From positions 1 through 64,000 of the forward strand of contig JADFQO010000003.1 of NCBI GenBank assembly GCA_022561775.1: 64,000 nucleotides of DNA, written 5' to 3'. Below the pieces are notes generated by a model, which saw only the letters and a list, made by a program, of their open reading frames with translations, made no database searches and was not told where the DNA came from. The stretch is from Myxococcales bacterium (GTDB lineage: Bacteria > Myxococcota_A > UBA9160 > SMWR01). The position numbers were made by a program, and so were the translations under genes. Shown here piece after piece: positions 1 to 9,055 of the stretch. The stretch's first letter is position 1, and the number at the start of each line of letters is the position of its first letter.

Positions 1-2
1 GT

Positions 3-335
3 GCCCGAAAGATGGAATGGGACGCCGCCTCTGAACTCGCCTATGCGGCGCTCGGGTGGCGGCCGGAAGGCCAGGTCTACTACGCCTACGACACCAACAC
101 CGGTGCCACGCCCTGCACCTGCTCGATGTGTTTTACCGCCACGGCGGCCGGTGATGTCGACGACGACGACCTGAACTCTGCGGTCATGTACGTTCATCCC
201 GAGACGACTCCAGAGGGTGTGGTGCTCGGGGAGTGTCCATCGGGCCTGTTCGGATTCGGTACGCCCGTTGACTACGGAACCGGTCTACCCGTCTACAACG
301 CGGTGGCCATCCAGCGATCTCTCGACGAATACTGA
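3..335 (+). CDS. Type IV pilin-like protein, C-terminal part (gene starts before the window)
   Basis: The frame is already open at base 3 and ends at TGA 333-335, leaving 110 residues. The prepilin leader and hydrophobic N-terminal helix would lie upstream of the window. The visible part fits a pilin head: a Tyr-rich strand (QVYYAYDT), a close Cys pair (CTCSMC), a GDVDDDD turn and a late Cys (GECPSG) that could close the C-terminal loop. The call leans on context, because the next four genes match the pilG-pilH-pilI-pilD order that follows pilA in Myxococcus xanthus. It could be a minor pilin rather than the major subunit. Family membership is fairly likely; the exact role is inference. Confidence 0.6.
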   Translation, partial: ARKMEWDAASELAYAALGWRPEGQVYYAYDTNTGATPCTCSMCFTATAAGDVDDDDLNSAVMYVHPETTPEGVVLGECPSGLFGFGTPVDYGTGLPVYNAVAIQRSLDEY

Positions 336-383
336 TCGCCGCTCTAGCGGGCGCTGACCGAACGGCTTTAGGGGGGGTGGGCG

Positions 384-1334
384 TTGCACTCGGCGTGTTT
401 GCGAAAGCGTGGCTGGCTGCGCATGACGCTCCTCGTCGCGGCCATCGCGACGACCGCTGCCGCTCACTCGCAATTCGATACCACCTCGCGCGTGGGATTG
501 GGTCAATTGCGCGTACCCAGTCCGGACCAGGTGCGGTTGTGGTCGCTGGGCTTCGACGCTGCCGTCGCTGACTATTATTGGTTGCGCGCAATCGGAATTG
601 TGGGTGGCGAAACCGGCTCGATCGCGCAGCACGAGGAAGTGCTCGCGGATCTGATCGACGTCGTGACGGAGGTCGACCCCTGGGTCGACCACCCCTACCG
701 CTTCGCGGCCGTCTGGCTCACCCGCGATCGGGAGATGGTCGAGCGCGGCAATCGACTGCTCGAGCGCGGCATCAGCTACCACCCGCTCGATTGGCGCAAC
801 CGCTATCACCTCGCTTTCAACTACTTCTACTACCTCGATGAGCAACCGCGCGCCGCGGACGTGCTGGAAGGAGCGATCGGACTGGAGGGTGCGCCGCTTT
901 ATCTGGCGCCGTTGGTGGCCCGATTGCGCAGCGAACGGGGAGGGTTGCAGGTAGCCGCCGCTTTCCTCGTGCAGATGGTGGAATCGACCGAAGACCAATA
1001 CAAGAGAGCTGAATACCTGAAGGCTCTGGACGAAATCCAGATCGAAGAGCGGGCCCGGCTTCTCGACGCGGCCCGCGCGGAATACTGGCGGCGCAATGGC
1101 CGCGACATCGAGCGGGTGGCGGATCTGCTCGCGGGGCCTGATCCGGTTCTGCAGCGCCTGCCGCGCGCTCAGCTATACCTCGACGGATTCGAGTGGATCC
1201 TGGAACCGGAGACCGGCCAGATCGTCTCCTCCTACTACCGGGGTCGCTACCGGCTTCACGAGACGCAGACCGACCGCGCGCGCAAGCAGCGCTGGCGGGA
1301 GAAGCGCGAAGGCGTCGAAGGGGAGGGCGCGTGA
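384..1334 (+). CDS. PilG-like exported helical-repeat protein
   Basis: A 316-residue protein. A Lys/Arg n-region followed by a short hydrophobic stretch (MTLLVAAIATTAAA) suggests export or N-terminal membrane anchoring. The rest is alpha-helical and TPR-like (YRFAAVWLTRDREMVERGNRLLERG; WRNRYHLAFNYFYYL), without a motif I can assign to an enzyme. The start is uncertain: TTG 384 follows a G-rich stretch, and ATG 423 is in frame. It sits between a pilin and an ABC transporter pair, the place held by pilG in the M. xanthus pilus cluster, where pilG, pilH and pilI are all needed for pilus assembly. The stop overlaps the GTG of the next gene by 4 bases. Confidence 0.6.
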   Translation: MHSACLRKRGWLRMTLLVAAIATTAAAHSQFDTTSRVGLGQLRVPSPDQVRLWSLGFDAAVADYYWLRAIGIVGGETGSIAQHEEVLADLIDVVTEVDPWVDHPYRFAAVWLTRDREMVERGNRLLERGISYHPLDWRNRYHLAFNYFYYLDEQPRAADVLEGAIGLEGAPLYLAPLVARLRSERGGLQVAAAFLVQMVESTEDQYKRAEYLKALDEIQIEERARLLDAARAEYWRRNGRDIERVADLLAGPDPVLQRLPRAQLYLDGFEWILEPETGQIVSSYYRGRYRLHETQTDRARKQRWREKREGVEGEGA

Positions 1335-2287
1335 GCGCTTCGGCCGAAATCGTTCGGGTCGATGACCTCGTCAAGGACGTGCGCCCGGGCTTCGGGTTGC
1401 GCAAGAAGCGCGTTCTCGACGGCATTTCCTTCCGGGTCCGCGAGCGCGAGATCTTCGGCTTCATCGGACCCAACGGCGCCGGCAAGACCACGACCCTGAA
1501 GGTCCTGATGGGCCTGATCCGAGCCACTTCTGGCAAGGCCTCGATCCTCGGCCACGACGTCAGCGAGACCACCTTTCGGCGTCAGATCGGGTTCCTCCCC
1601 GAGCAACCGTATTTCTACGACTATCTCACCGGGCGCGAGATCCTCCGCTTCTACGCGAAGCTCTCGGGCGTCTCTCGGGGATGCCGAGAGCGGCGAGTGA
1701 CGCAGCTGTTGGAGCTGGCGGGTCTCTCCGCGGAAGGCAACACGCGTCTGCGCAGCTACTCCAAAGGCATGCTGCAGCGCATCGGGATCGCGCAGGCCCT
1801 GGTCCACGACCCCCAGGTGGTCTTTCTCGACGAACCCATGAGCGGGCTCGACCCGGTCGGCCGCAAGGAGGTGCGGGACATCATCCTTCGTCTGCGCGCC
1901 GAGGGAAAGACGGTCTTCATGAGCACCCACATTCTCTCGGACGTGGAAATGCTATGCGACCGGGTGGCCATCATCGTCAACGGGAGAATCCGCTACGAGG
2001 GTGCCATCGACGAGTTTCTCCACGCTGGGGAGCCGGAGGCGGACCTGGTGTTCGCCAATCTGCCCGCGGAAACCGCGACTCGATTGGAAGAGCGTTTCGA
2101 AGCGCGGCTGCGCGGGCACGGCGATCACATCGAACTTCGGATCGCGGAGAAGGATTCGAGCGAGGCGCTGCGGGTTGCGCTCGACGCGGGCGCCGATGTG
2201 ATTTCCGCAACACCCCATCGCGTCTCACTGGAGTCAATTTTTTTGTCCACGGTGAACGAAGCGGACACCGAGGAGGATTCTCGGTGA
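1331..2287 (+). CDS. pilH: ABC transporter ATP-binding protein (PilH-type)
   Basis: A 318-residue ABC ATPase. Walker [10 protein letters not shown] is at residues 46-54, the Q-loop follows (GFLPEQPY), the signature SKGMLQ is at 144-149, Walker B VVFLDEP at 163-169, and the switch His is in STHILS. It resembles single-domain ATPases that pair with ABC-2 type permeases. I chose GTG 1331 because it gives a normal N-terminus ([15 protein letters not shown]) and a 4-base GTGA overlap with the gene before; the frame is open further upstream but that part is in the previous gene. Its stop overlaps the GTG of the permease. Context (pilin before, prepilin peptidase after) points to the PilH role in type IV pilus biogenesis; the substrate is unknown. 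Confidence 0.85.
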   Translation: MSASAEIVRVDDLVKDVRPGFGLRKKRVLDGISFRVREREIFGFIGPNGAGKTTTLKVLMGLIRATSGKASILGHDVSETTFRRQIGFLPEQPYFYDYLTGREILRFYAKLSGVSRGCRERRVTQLLELAGLSAEGNTRLRSYSKGMLQRIGIAQALVHDPQVVFLDEPMSGLDPVGRKEVRDIILRLRAEGKTVFMSTHILSDVEMLCDRVAIIVNGRIRYEGAIDEFLHAGEPEADLVFANLPAETATRLEERFEARLRGHGDHIELRIAEKDSSEALRVALDAGADVISATPHRVSLESIFLSTVNEADTEEDSR

Positions 2288-3051
2288 TCGGTCGGATCTG
2301 GGCAATGGCCGTCAATACGGCCCGAGAAGCGATTCGCAGCAAGCTTCTCTACACGCTTTTGTTTTTCTCACTGGCCATGATGCTTCTCGGCAGCGTCCTT
2401 TCGATGCTTTCGTATGTCGAAAGGGAACGCATGGTGCAGGACTTCGCCTTTGCGTCGATTCGACTGTTCTCCGTGGCGATTGCAGTTTTTATCGGCGTCG
2501 GCCTGATCCACAAGGAGGTCGAGCGGCGAACCGTCTACACGATCTTGTCGAAACCACTCTCGCGGGCGGAGTTCCTGATCGGAAAATACACCGGGCTGCT
2601 TCTGATCATCTGGCTTCAGGTCGCGATCATGGCGTCCTTCTTTGCGGGGGTCTCGCTGCTGATGGGCGCACCCCTCGGATTCACCCACCTCGCGGCGCTC
2701 GCCCTGATCGCTGTCGAAGTTGCTGTCGTCGTGGCTCTCGCGACGCTGTTTTCGTCGTTTACGACACCGCTCCTCGCGTCGTTCTTTTCGTGTGGCCTCT
2801 GGTTCGCCGGCCACCTGACGCGGGACCTCCGGGATCACGGCGCCAATTCGTCGAGTGCGCTGGTGCGCGAGGGAACTGCCTGGATGCACCGCATCCTGCC
2901 GGATCTCGAGAGCTTCAACCTTTCCATCGAGGCGTCCCACCAGCTTTCCGTCGCCGCCTCGGACATCTGGTTTCCCGCGCTCTACGGTGCCGGTTACGTG
3001 GCGATCATCCTCGCGTCCGCGGCGATGATCTTCGAGCGGCGGGATTTTTGA
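2284..3051 (+). CDS. pilI: ABC-2 type transporter permease (PilI-type)
   Basis: A 255-residue membrane protein with about six hydrophobic segments, among them one near the N-terminus (LLYTLLFFSLAMMLLGSVL), two in the middle (LLLIIWLQVAIMASFFAGVS; VEVAVVVALATLFSSF) and one at the C-terminus (ALYGAGYVAIILASAAMIF). The motif KEVERRTVYTILSKPLSRAEF is typical of ABC-2 permeases and contacts the ATPase. Start GTG 2284 overlaps the ATPase stop by 4 bases, so the two are coupled. In M. xanthus the matching PilH/PilI pair is required for type IV pili. A general exporter role unrelated to pili cannot be excluded. Confidence 0.8.
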   Translation: MIGRIWAMAVNTAREAIRSKLLYTLLFFSLAMMLLGSVLSMLSYVERERMVQDFAFASIRLFSVAIAVFIGVGLIHKEVERRTVYTILSKPLSRAEFLIGKYTGLLLIIWLQVAIMASFFAGVSLLMGAPLGFTHLAALALIAVEVAVVVALATLFSSFTTPLLASFFSCGLWFAGHLTRDLRDHGANSSSALVREGTAWMHRILPDLESFNLSIEASHQLSVAASDIWFPALYGAGYVAIILASAAMIFERRDF

Positions 3052-3074
3052 TTGCACCGCTCTAGACTATCGGG

Positions 3075-3950
3075 ATGAGCGAGCTCAGCGCGCTCCCTGC
3101 CGGCTTCATCACCATCGCCGCTCTGGGGTTTGGGCTCGCGATCGGATCCTTTCTGAACGTCGTGATCTATCGGCTTCCCCGAGGTGAGTCGCTCGTCCGC
3201 CCGGGGTCTCGTTGCCTCAGTTGCCGAGCGGCGCTGTCGCCGTGGGACAACGTGCCCGTACTCGCCTACCTGTGGTTGCGCGGGCGTTGTCGTCGCTGCG
3301 GGTCGAAGATTTCGATTCGCTACCCCACGGTCGAACTCTTCACCGGGCTGCTCTTCGCCGCGATCGCCTGGCAGCACGGAGCGACGCCGATGACACCCGT
3401 CTGGTGCGTCTTTGCGGCCGCGCTCATCGCGGCGTCGGTGATCGACATCGACCATCGGATCATCCCCGACGAGATTTCCGTTGGGGGTCTCGTGGTTGCC
3501 CTGGTCGTGGTGCCCGCCGTCGGGTCAGTTTCGGGCGCGCCATTCGTCACCGAATTGCTCCGTTCGAGCCTCGGAGCCCTGGTGGGTGGCGGCGCACTCT
3601 GGTCGGTCGGATTCGCCCACGCGCGCTTGTCCAGCGCGATGGGTCGCCGTTTCGAACACTGGCCCGGACCGGGCGAGGACATCCCCAAGCCTTCGAGCCT
3701 GGACTACTGGGTCTGGTTTCCCGGGGTGGGTTTTGGAGACGTCAAGCTCCTCGCGATGATCGGCGCGGTGCTCGGGCCGATCGGCGTGATGGAAACGATC
3801 CTGGCGGCCTCGCTGATGGGCCTGGTGCTCGGCGTGGGCTGGGCGTTGGCGACCCGCAAATGGGACGCGCCCTTCGGGTTCGGGCCCGCGATTGCAGCGG
3901 GCGCGCTGCTGGTCGTGCTGCTGCCGGGCGGGCTCTTCTTCCCCTACTGA
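3075..3950 (+). CDS. pilD: Prepilin peptidase / leader-peptide methyltransferase
   Basis: A 291-residue polytopic aspartic protease of family A24. It cleaves the positively charged leader of prepilins at the inner membrane and usually N-methylates the new N-terminus. The N-terminal cytoplasmic domain carries two CxxC pairs (C47/C50 and C72/C75) that bind zinc in bifunctional family members. The conserved acidic motifs are present: IDIDHRIIPDE (124-133) and GFGDVKLL (D222). The GSFLNVVIYRLPRGESL stretch at residues 24-40 is diagnostic. It starts at ATG 3075, 23 bases after the permease stop, and closes the pilus gene block. Confidence 0.93.
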   Translation: MSELSALPAGFITIAALGFGLAIGSFLNVVIYRLPRGESLVRPGSRCLSCRAALSPWDNVPVLAYLWLRGRCRRCGSKISIRYPTVELFTGLLFAAIAWQHGATPMTPVWCVFAAALIAASVIDIDHRIIPDEISVGGLVVALVVVPAVGSVSGAPFVTELLRSSLGALVGGGALWSVGFAHARLSSAMGRRFEHWPGPGEDIPKPSSLDYWVWFPGVGFGDVKLLAMIGAVLGPIGVMETILAASLMGLVLGVGWALATRKWDAPFGFGPAIAAGALLVVLLPGGLFFPY

Positions 3951-3974
3951 CCGCGGATGACCACGTCGCGGGCG

Positions 3975-4048
3975 TGGATCCCCGGGGAGGATTCGAACCT
4001 CCATTGACAGGTTCAGAGCCTGCTGTCCTGCCGTTAGACGACCGGGGA
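3975..4048 (-). tRNA. tRNA-Gln (anticodon CTG)
   Basis: Read on the minus strand this folds as a full cloverleaf: acceptor TCCCCGG/CCGGGGA, D arm GTCT...GGAC, anticodon arm with loop CTCTGAA (anticodon CTG, reading CAG), and T arm GGAGG-TTCGAAT-CCTCC. The discriminator base is T and CCA appears to be encoded (4048 is the 5' end, 3975 the final A). It lies 34 bases after the gltX stop on the same strand, so the two may share a transcript. Confidence 0.93.
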
Positions 4049-4082
4049 ACTGGGATTTCTATAACCGAGCCACCCGGGAATC

Positions 4083-5492
4083 TCAACCGACGTCGATGAG
4101 TTCGAGTGCGCGGTTGATCCTCGCGAGCGTGCGCGACTGGCCGAGGACGTCGAGGGTTTCGAAGATGCCCGGCGACACGGTGCCGCCCGTTACCGCAACA
4201 CGCACCGGCTGGGCGAGCCTACCCATCTTCATGTCTCCCTGAGCGGAGAGAACGCTCAGAAACACCGCCTCGATCGCATCTCTCGACCAGGTATCGAGCT
4301 TGGCGAGGCCGTCGCGCAGCTCGCGCAACGCGGGCTCGACGGTCGGCTTCAGATGCTTCGCGACGGCCTTCGCATCGTAATCGACTTCCTCGACGACGAA
4401 CCAGCGCGACAGGCGGGCCATCTCCGACAGGGTCTTGCCGCGTTCGCGCTGCAGCTCCGCGAGCGCGGTGAGTTCGGCGTTGACGGGCACTTCGCGGCCA
4501 ACCTCGGCGGACAGAAAGGGCGCGAGCATTTCGGCCAGGCTCGACGCGGGAAGCTCCTTCAGGTAGTGCTGATTGAGCCACAGCAGCTTGTCACCATCCG
4601 CCCGCGCGGCGGAGCGGTTCACCGCGGCGAGGTCGAAGAGCGCGCAGATTTCGTCGGACGAGAAGACCTCCTGGTCGCCGTGCGACCAACCAATGCGGAT
4701 CAGCCAGTTTCGCAGCGCTGGGGCCAGGTAGCCCTGTTCGCGGAAGTTCTGGACGGAGACCGGATCCCGCCGCTTGCTGAGTTTCTTGCCGCTGGCAGCG
4801 ACGATCAGTGGAACGTGGGCAAACTCGGGGGGCTCCGCTTCCAGCGCGCGGTAGAGCGCGATCTGGAGCGGTGTGTTGGGGTGGTGGTCGGCGCCGCGGA
4901 TCACGTGGGTGATTCCCATTGCGAGATCGTCCACCACCACGGCGAGGTGATAGAGCGGCTGCCCGTCGCTGCGCTGGATGATCCGGTCTCCGATCTCTGA
5001 GGCGTCTTGGCCGCTCTTGCCGAAGACCAGGTCGTCCCAGCCGAGATCGCCGCTCTTGGGCAGCCGCAGGCGAACCGTGTGCGGCCCCACATCGGCGCCG
5101 AGGTCGAGATCCCGGCAGCGCCGGTCGTAGGTCCACTTCTCGCCAGCCGCGATGGTCGCCTGGCGGCGCTCTTCGAGCTGCGCGGCCGTGCACACGCAGC
5201 GGTAGGCGCTCCCGCTCGCGAGCAGGCGCTCGACCGCCGCTCGGTGGCGGTCCGCGAACGCGCTCTGGCGCAGCGGGCCCTCGTCCCAGTCGATTCCGAG
5301 CCATTCGAGCCCCTCGATGACCGCGCGCTCGGATTCGGGGGTCGATCGATCGCGATCGGTGTCCTCGATGCGCAGCAGGAGCTTTCCGCCGTAGCGACGG
5401 GCGAACGCCCAGTTGAAGAGGGCGGTTCTCGCCGATCCCACGTGGAGGAAGCCCGTGGGGCTCGGCGCGAATCGGGTGCGGACCTCGGACAC
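4083..5492 (-). CDS. gltX: Glutamate-tRNA ligase
   Basis: Class I aminoacyl-tRNA synthetase of 469 residues that charges tRNA-Glu, and in organisms without GlnRS also tRNA-Gln. The HIGH-type signature PSPTGFLHVG is at residues 10-19 and KLSKR at 237-241; the length is normal. The start is GTG 5492. A tRNA-Gln gene follows directly on the same strand, which raises the possibility of a non-discriminating enzyme working with GatCAB; this is inference, and no gat or glnS gene is in the window. The 147 bases between this gene and the divergent yceD must hold both promoters, but I find no convincing -35/-10 pair there. Confidence 0.96.
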   Translation of the reverse strand: MSEVRTRFAPSPTGFLHVGSARTALFNWAFARRYGGKLLLRIEDTDRDRSTPESERAVIEGLEWLGIDWDEGPLRQSAFADRHRAAVERLLASGSAYRCVCTAAQLEERRQATIAAGEKWTYDRRCRDLDLGADVGPHTVRLRLPKSGDLGWDDLVFGKSGQDASEIGDRIIQRSDGQPLYHLAVVVDDLAMGITHVIRGADHHPNTPLQIALYRALEAEPPEFAHVPLIVAASGKKLSKRRDPVSVQNFREQGYLAPALRNWLIRIGWSHGDQEVFSSDEICALFDLAAVNRSAARADGDKLLWLNQHYLKELPASSLAEMLAPFLSAEVGREVPVNAELTALAELQRERGKTLSEMARLSRWFVVEEVDYDAKAVAKHLKPTVEPALRELRDGLAKLDTWSRDAIEAVFLSVLSAQGDMKMGRLAQPVRVAVTGGTVSPGIFETLDVLGQSRTLARINRALELIDVG

Positions 5493-5639
5493 GGCGAGTC
5501 AGCATACCGGAAGGCGTGTGGTTGCCTCGGAGAGTGCGCTTTGCTATTTCACCAGCCCACCCAAGCTACCGTTTTTGCTCACTTTCCATACTTCGGAGTG
5601 AGGCGCGCGGGCCGGCGCGAGCTTCGAGCGGTGCAGAGC

Positions 5640-6218
5640 ATGAAAATCCCGGTCAATCGACTGACAGAATCGCCGGCTTCGTTTTCGTTCCAAGGCGACG
5701 CTGCCTGGTGGCACTCGGCGCTCGCGACCGAGTCCGGCTTGCCGGGTGAACGCGCGGAAGCCGTCCGGTTGTTCTGTCAGGCCCAGCGGATCGGAGACGA
5801 TATCGGGCTCGAGGGCGGCGTCGACGGTGTCGTGGAACTCGAATGCGGGCGCTGCCTCGCGCGCTATCGTCACCGATTCAGCGAGGAGTTCCGTTTCGTC
5901 CTCGAACCGGCGGGAAACCGGGTGCCCGCGGATCCGGAAGGAGCTGCGGCGTTGTCTCGGGACGGTCTGTGTCTGGGTGACGAATTGGAGGCCGGCTGGT
6001 TTCAGGGCAGTGAGATCGATCTAGGGTCGATTTTCGTCGAGCTCGTATCGCTGGCGCTTCCCGTGAAGCCACTGTGTCGCGAAGATTGTCCGGGCCTGTG
6101 TGCCGGGTGTGGGGCGAATCTCGCCGTCGCGGGTTGCGGCTGCGGGGAAATAAAGTCGGATTCTCCGTTCGCGGTGCTCGCGGGAATCCGAGGCGATCTG
6201 GTCCGAGGAGACGACTGA
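5640..6218 (+). CDS. yceD: YceD/DUF177 family protein (23S rRNA accumulation)
   Basis: A 192-residue DUF177 protein. The family is linked to 23S rRNA accumulation and is almost always encoded just before rpmF, as here (4-base ATGA overlap). Visible features are the [10 protein letters not shown] motif in the middle and a C-terminal Cys cluster ([16 protein letters not shown]) usual for the family. I chose ATG 5640 because it gives a standard N-terminus (MKIPVNRL); the reading frame is open upstream but that region is the promoter side of gltX. It is the first gene of a probable yceD-rpmF-fabD-acpP-fabF transcript. Confidence 0.85.
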   Translation: MKIPVNRLTESPASFSFQGDAAWWHSALATESGLPGERAEAVRLFCQAQRIGDDIGLEGGVDGVVELECGRCLARYRHRFSEEFRFVLEPAGNRVPADPEGAAALSRDGLCLGDELEAGWFQGSEIDLGSIFVELVSLALPVKPLCREDCPGLCAGCGANLAVAGCGCGEIKSDSPFAVLAGIRGDLVRGDD

Positions 6219-6400
6219 TGGCTGTTCCGAAGCGGCGTACGTCCAAGTCCAAGCGCAACAAGCGGCGGTCACACGACGCGATTGGGATCCCCGCGCGGAG
6301 CACCTGTCCGCAATGTCGGGAGCCGAAGGCACCGCACCGCGTATGCCCGAACTGCGGCAACTACCGAGGCCGCGAAATCATCCGGACCGAAGAGGAGTAA
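6218..6400 (+). CDS. rpmF: 50S ribosomal protein L32
   Basis: A 60-residue protein with the typical L32 start ([20 protein letters not shown]) and two CxxC pairs (CPQC, CPNC) forming the zinc ribbon, so it is the zinc-binding (C+) form. The length is normal. The ATG overlaps the yceD stop; the fabD start lies 8 bases downstream, and the end of rpmF (GAAGAGGAG) supplies fabD's ribosome binding site. Confidence 0.96.
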   Translation: MAVPKRRTSKSKRNKRRSHDAIGIPARSTCPQCREPKAPHRVCPNCGNYRGREIIRTEEE

Positions 6401-6408
6401 CGCGGCCC

Positions 6409-7365
6409 GTGCTCGCACTGCTCTTTCCCGGCCAGGGATCCCAGCAAGTCGGAATGGGATGCGAGTTTTATCACGCCTCGTCGGCTGCCAAGGAAACCTT
6501 TGACGCCGCCGACGCTGCGTTGGGCTTTGCGCTTTCGAGGATCTGCTTCGAGGGACCCGACCAGGAATTGCTGCGGACCGAAGTTCAGCAGCCCGCGATT
6601 CTCACCACCGGTATCGCGCTTTTGCGCGCATTTCGGGAGCGCAATCCGATCGCTCCGAATTTCGTCGCGGGCCATAGCCTCGGCGAATACACGGCGCTCG
6701 TAGCGAGTGGTGCTCTCGACTTCGAGGATGCCGTCCGGTTGGTACACGCGCGGGGGAGATTCATGCAGGAGGCGGTTCCGGAAGGGCGCGGCGCGATGGC
6801 GGCGGTTCTCGGCCTGGCTCCGAGCGATGTCGAGCGCGTTTGTGATGCCGCGTGCGCCGCGACGGGCGGCGTGGTCGCTCCCGCCAACTACAACTCGCCA
6901 CAGCAGACGGTGATTTCGGGCGACGCGATGACCGTCGAATTGGCGTGCTCACGCGCGCTCGAGGAGGGTGCGAAGCGAACCATTCCGCTGGCTGTCTCCG
7001 CGCCTTTCCACTGCCCGTTGATGGCGCCCGCAGCGGAGAAGCTCGCGACGGAGTTGGGCCGCGTTCGGTTCTCCGAGGCCTCGCCGCCGGTCGTCACCAA
7101 TGTCGAAGCGGAGCCCAACCGCGATCCCGAGCGGATGGCGGCGCTGCTGGAGACGCAGGTCACGGCCCCCGTGCGATTCGTGGAAATGATCGAGCGGTTG
7201 ATGGCGTTGGGTGTGACGCACGTGCTCGAAGTGGGGACGGGGCGGGTGCTGAGCGGCCTGGTGGCGCGGATCTCACGTGAGCTGGAGCGTGGCTGGCTGT
7301 CGTCACTGGATGATTTTGCGGCTGCCGAGAGCTTCGCCCTCGCGTCCGCTGCCGAGCCAAGCTAA
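6409..7365 (+). CDS. fabD: Malonyl-CoA:ACP transacylase
   Basis: A 318-residue enzyme that moves malonyl from CoA to acyl carrier protein. The N-terminal signature LFPGQGSQQVGMG is present, the nucleophile is S90 in GHSLGEY, and the catalytic His lies in SAPFHCPLM. The start is GTG 6409, preceded by AGAGGAG inside the rpmF tail. Upstream ATGs in the frame fall within rpmF and would add a foreign N-terminus. The usual delta/gamma order rpmF-plsX-fabH-fabD-fabG-acpP is shortened here: plsX, fabH and fabG are absent. Confidence 0.95.
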   Translation: MLALLFPGQGSQQVGMGCEFYHASSAAKETFDAADAALGFALSRICFEGPDQELLRTEVQQPAILTTGIALLRAFRERNPIAPNFVAGHSLGEYTALVASGALDFEDAVRLVHARGRFMQEAVPEGRGAMAAVLGLAPSDVERVCDAACAATGGVVAPANYNSPQQTVISGDAMTVELACSRALEEGAKRTIPLAVSAPFHCPLMAPAAEKLATELGRVRFSEASPPVVTNVEAEPNRDPERMAALLETQVTAPVRFVEMIERLMALGVTHVLEVGTGRVLSGLVARISRELERGWLSSLDDFAAAESFALASAAEPS

Positions 7366-7389
7366 ACCGTTCATTCCGGAGGTGGGAAG

Positions 7390-7626
7390 ATGGGTCTGGA
7401 AGACCGCGTTTCAGCGATCATCGTCGAACAGCTTGGCGTGTCGAAGGAAGAGCTCGCGCCGCAGGCCAGCTTCATCGATGATCTCGGTGCTGACTCGCTC
7501 GATATCGTCGAGCTCGTGATGGCGATCGAAGAAGAGTTCGACATCGAGATCCCCGACGACGACGCGGAGAAGATCCAGACGATTCAAGATGTGGTCAGCT
7601 ACGTAAAGCGTAAGATCGGGGCCTGA
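7390..7626 (+). CDS. acpP: Acyl carrier protein
   Basis: A 78-residue ACP with the phosphopantetheine attachment serine S36 in DDLGADSLD. It is acidic and of normal length. A ribosome binding site GGAGGTGGG precedes ATG 7390. It sits between fabD and fabF, so it is the carrier for fatty acid synthesis. Confidence 0.97.
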   Translation: MGLEDRVSAIIVEQLGVSKEELAPQASFIDDLGADSLDIVELVMAIEEEFDIEIPDDDAEKIQTIQDVVSYVKRKIGA

Positions 7627-7630
7627 CGGG

Positions 7631-8884
7631 ATGCCCCGCCCCCCCACCGGTCGACGGGTCGTCATTACGGGTTTCGGTTGCGTGAGCCCGCTCGGAGTGA
7701 CCGCGGACGAAACCTGGAACGCCGCGATCGCGGGCCGATCCGGTGTCGGCGCGATCCAGCGATTCGACACTTCCGAATTTCCGGTCAGAATCGCCGCCCA
7801 GGCTCCGGACGATTTCGATTTCGGCAACCTGCCCGCCAAAGAGGCACGTCGTCTCGACCGCTTCACATTACTGGCCCTGGCAGCCGCGCGTGAGGCGATG
7901 CGGGATGCGGGCCTGGATCTCGGGAGCGCGGAGAGCGAGCGCTGTGGAGTGGCGATCGGCTCGGGGATTGGCGGACTCGGGCTCCTCTCCGAGTCCATCG
8001 CGATGCTGAAGACATCCGGCCCGCGTCGGGTATCCCCGTTCACGATTCCGATGTCGATCTGCAACATGGCGAGCGGCTACGTGGCGATCCAGCACCGCTT
8101 GCGCGGACCCAATCTCTGCCAGACAGCGGCGTGCGCGTCGGGTGCTCATTCCATCGGTGGGGCCGCTCGCGCCATCGAGCGCGGCGATGCGGACGTGATG
8201 CTCGCGGGTGGAGCCGAAGCTCCGATCACCGAACTCGCCCTCGCGGGATTCGCGAGCATGAAGGCGCTTTCGACGCGCAACGAAAGCCCCGCCACCGCGA
8301 GTCGCCCATTCGACGCCGATCGCGACGGCTTCGTGATCGGGGAGGGCGCCGCGGTTCTGGTCCTCGAAGACCTGGAGGGCGCGCGCGCGCGCGGTGCCAA
8401 CATCCAGGCCCACCTTCTCGGCTACGGGATGACATCCGATGCCACCGCGATCGCACAACCGACCGAGGATGGCGAAGGCGCCCAGCGGTGTATGAGTCTC
8501 GCGATTGCAGACGCGAGCTTGAATCCGAGCGATGTCGATCATTTGAACGCCCATGCGACCAGCACGCTACAGGGTGATCCCTCCGAGGCGCGCGCGATTC
8601 GGGCGGTGTTTGGCGAGCACACCAAACGGCTGTCGGTGTCGGCGACGAAGTCGATGACCGGGCACCTGCTCGGTGCGGCCGGGGCCGTCGAGGCACTCCT
8701 GTGTGTGAGGGCGCTGCAGACCGGAATCCTACCGCCAACCATCAATCTGGACCGACCGGATTCCGAATGCGAACTCGATCATGTGGCCAACAAGGCCCGC
8801 GAGACTCACATCAGAGTTGCGCTTTCGAACTCTTTCGGCTTCGGTGGAACCAACGCGACGCTGGTCTTCGGGCGAGCGGAATAA
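7631..8884 (+). CDS. fabF: 3-oxoacyl-ACP synthase II
   Basis: A 417-residue condensing enzyme that elongates acyl-ACP with malonyl-ACP. The catalytic Cys is C168 in TAACASGAHSIGG; the two His are in NAHATST and KSMTGHLLGAAG; the C-terminal NSFGFGGTNAT is typical. It begins 4 bases after the acpP stop. It closes the fab block, and a 171-base gap without a clear promoter or terminator separates it from the next gene. Confidence 0.96.
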   Translation: MPRPPTGRRVVITGFGCVSPLGVTADETWNAAIAGRSGVGAIQRFDTSEFPVRIAAQAPDDFDFGNLPAKEARRLDRFTLLALAAAREAMRDAGLDLGSAESERCGVAIGSGIGGLGLLSESIAMLKTSGPRRVSPFTIPMSICNMASGYVAIQHRLRGPNLCQTAACASGAHSIGGAARAIERGDADVMLAGGAEAPITELALAGFASMKALSTRNESPATASRPFDADRDGFVIGEGAAVLVLEDLEGARARGANIQAHLLGYGMTSDATAIAQPTEDGEGAQRCMSLAIADASLNPSDVDHLNAHATSTLQGDPSEARAIRAVFGEHTKRLSVSATKSMTGHLLGAAGAVEALLCVRALQTGILPPTINLDRPDSECELDHVANKARETHIRVALSNSFGFGGTNATLVFGRAE

Positions 8885-9055
8885 CGACGAGAGGCCACCG
8901 CTCCCAGCGGAGTGGTCGCCGACTCAGCGCGGGCGCTGCGCGGGCGAAGGCCCTCAAAAATTGGCAAACTGGACCCGTCGGCGACGGTGCCTGCCACTCC
9001 GGGGTGACCGGGATCACGGGTTCGGGATCGGATATTCGAGCGGGAGAGCGGAGCG

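Noticed and set aside
3212-4099. 295-residue + strand frame over pilD and the tRNA
   Set aside because: Arg-rich, out of frame with pilD, and it would read through the tRNA-Gln gene.
5493-5639. Promoters in the gltX/yceD divergent gap
   Set aside because: CATACT at 5587 (+) and TATGCT at 5506-5501 (-) look like -10 boxes, but neither has a -35 at a usable distance.
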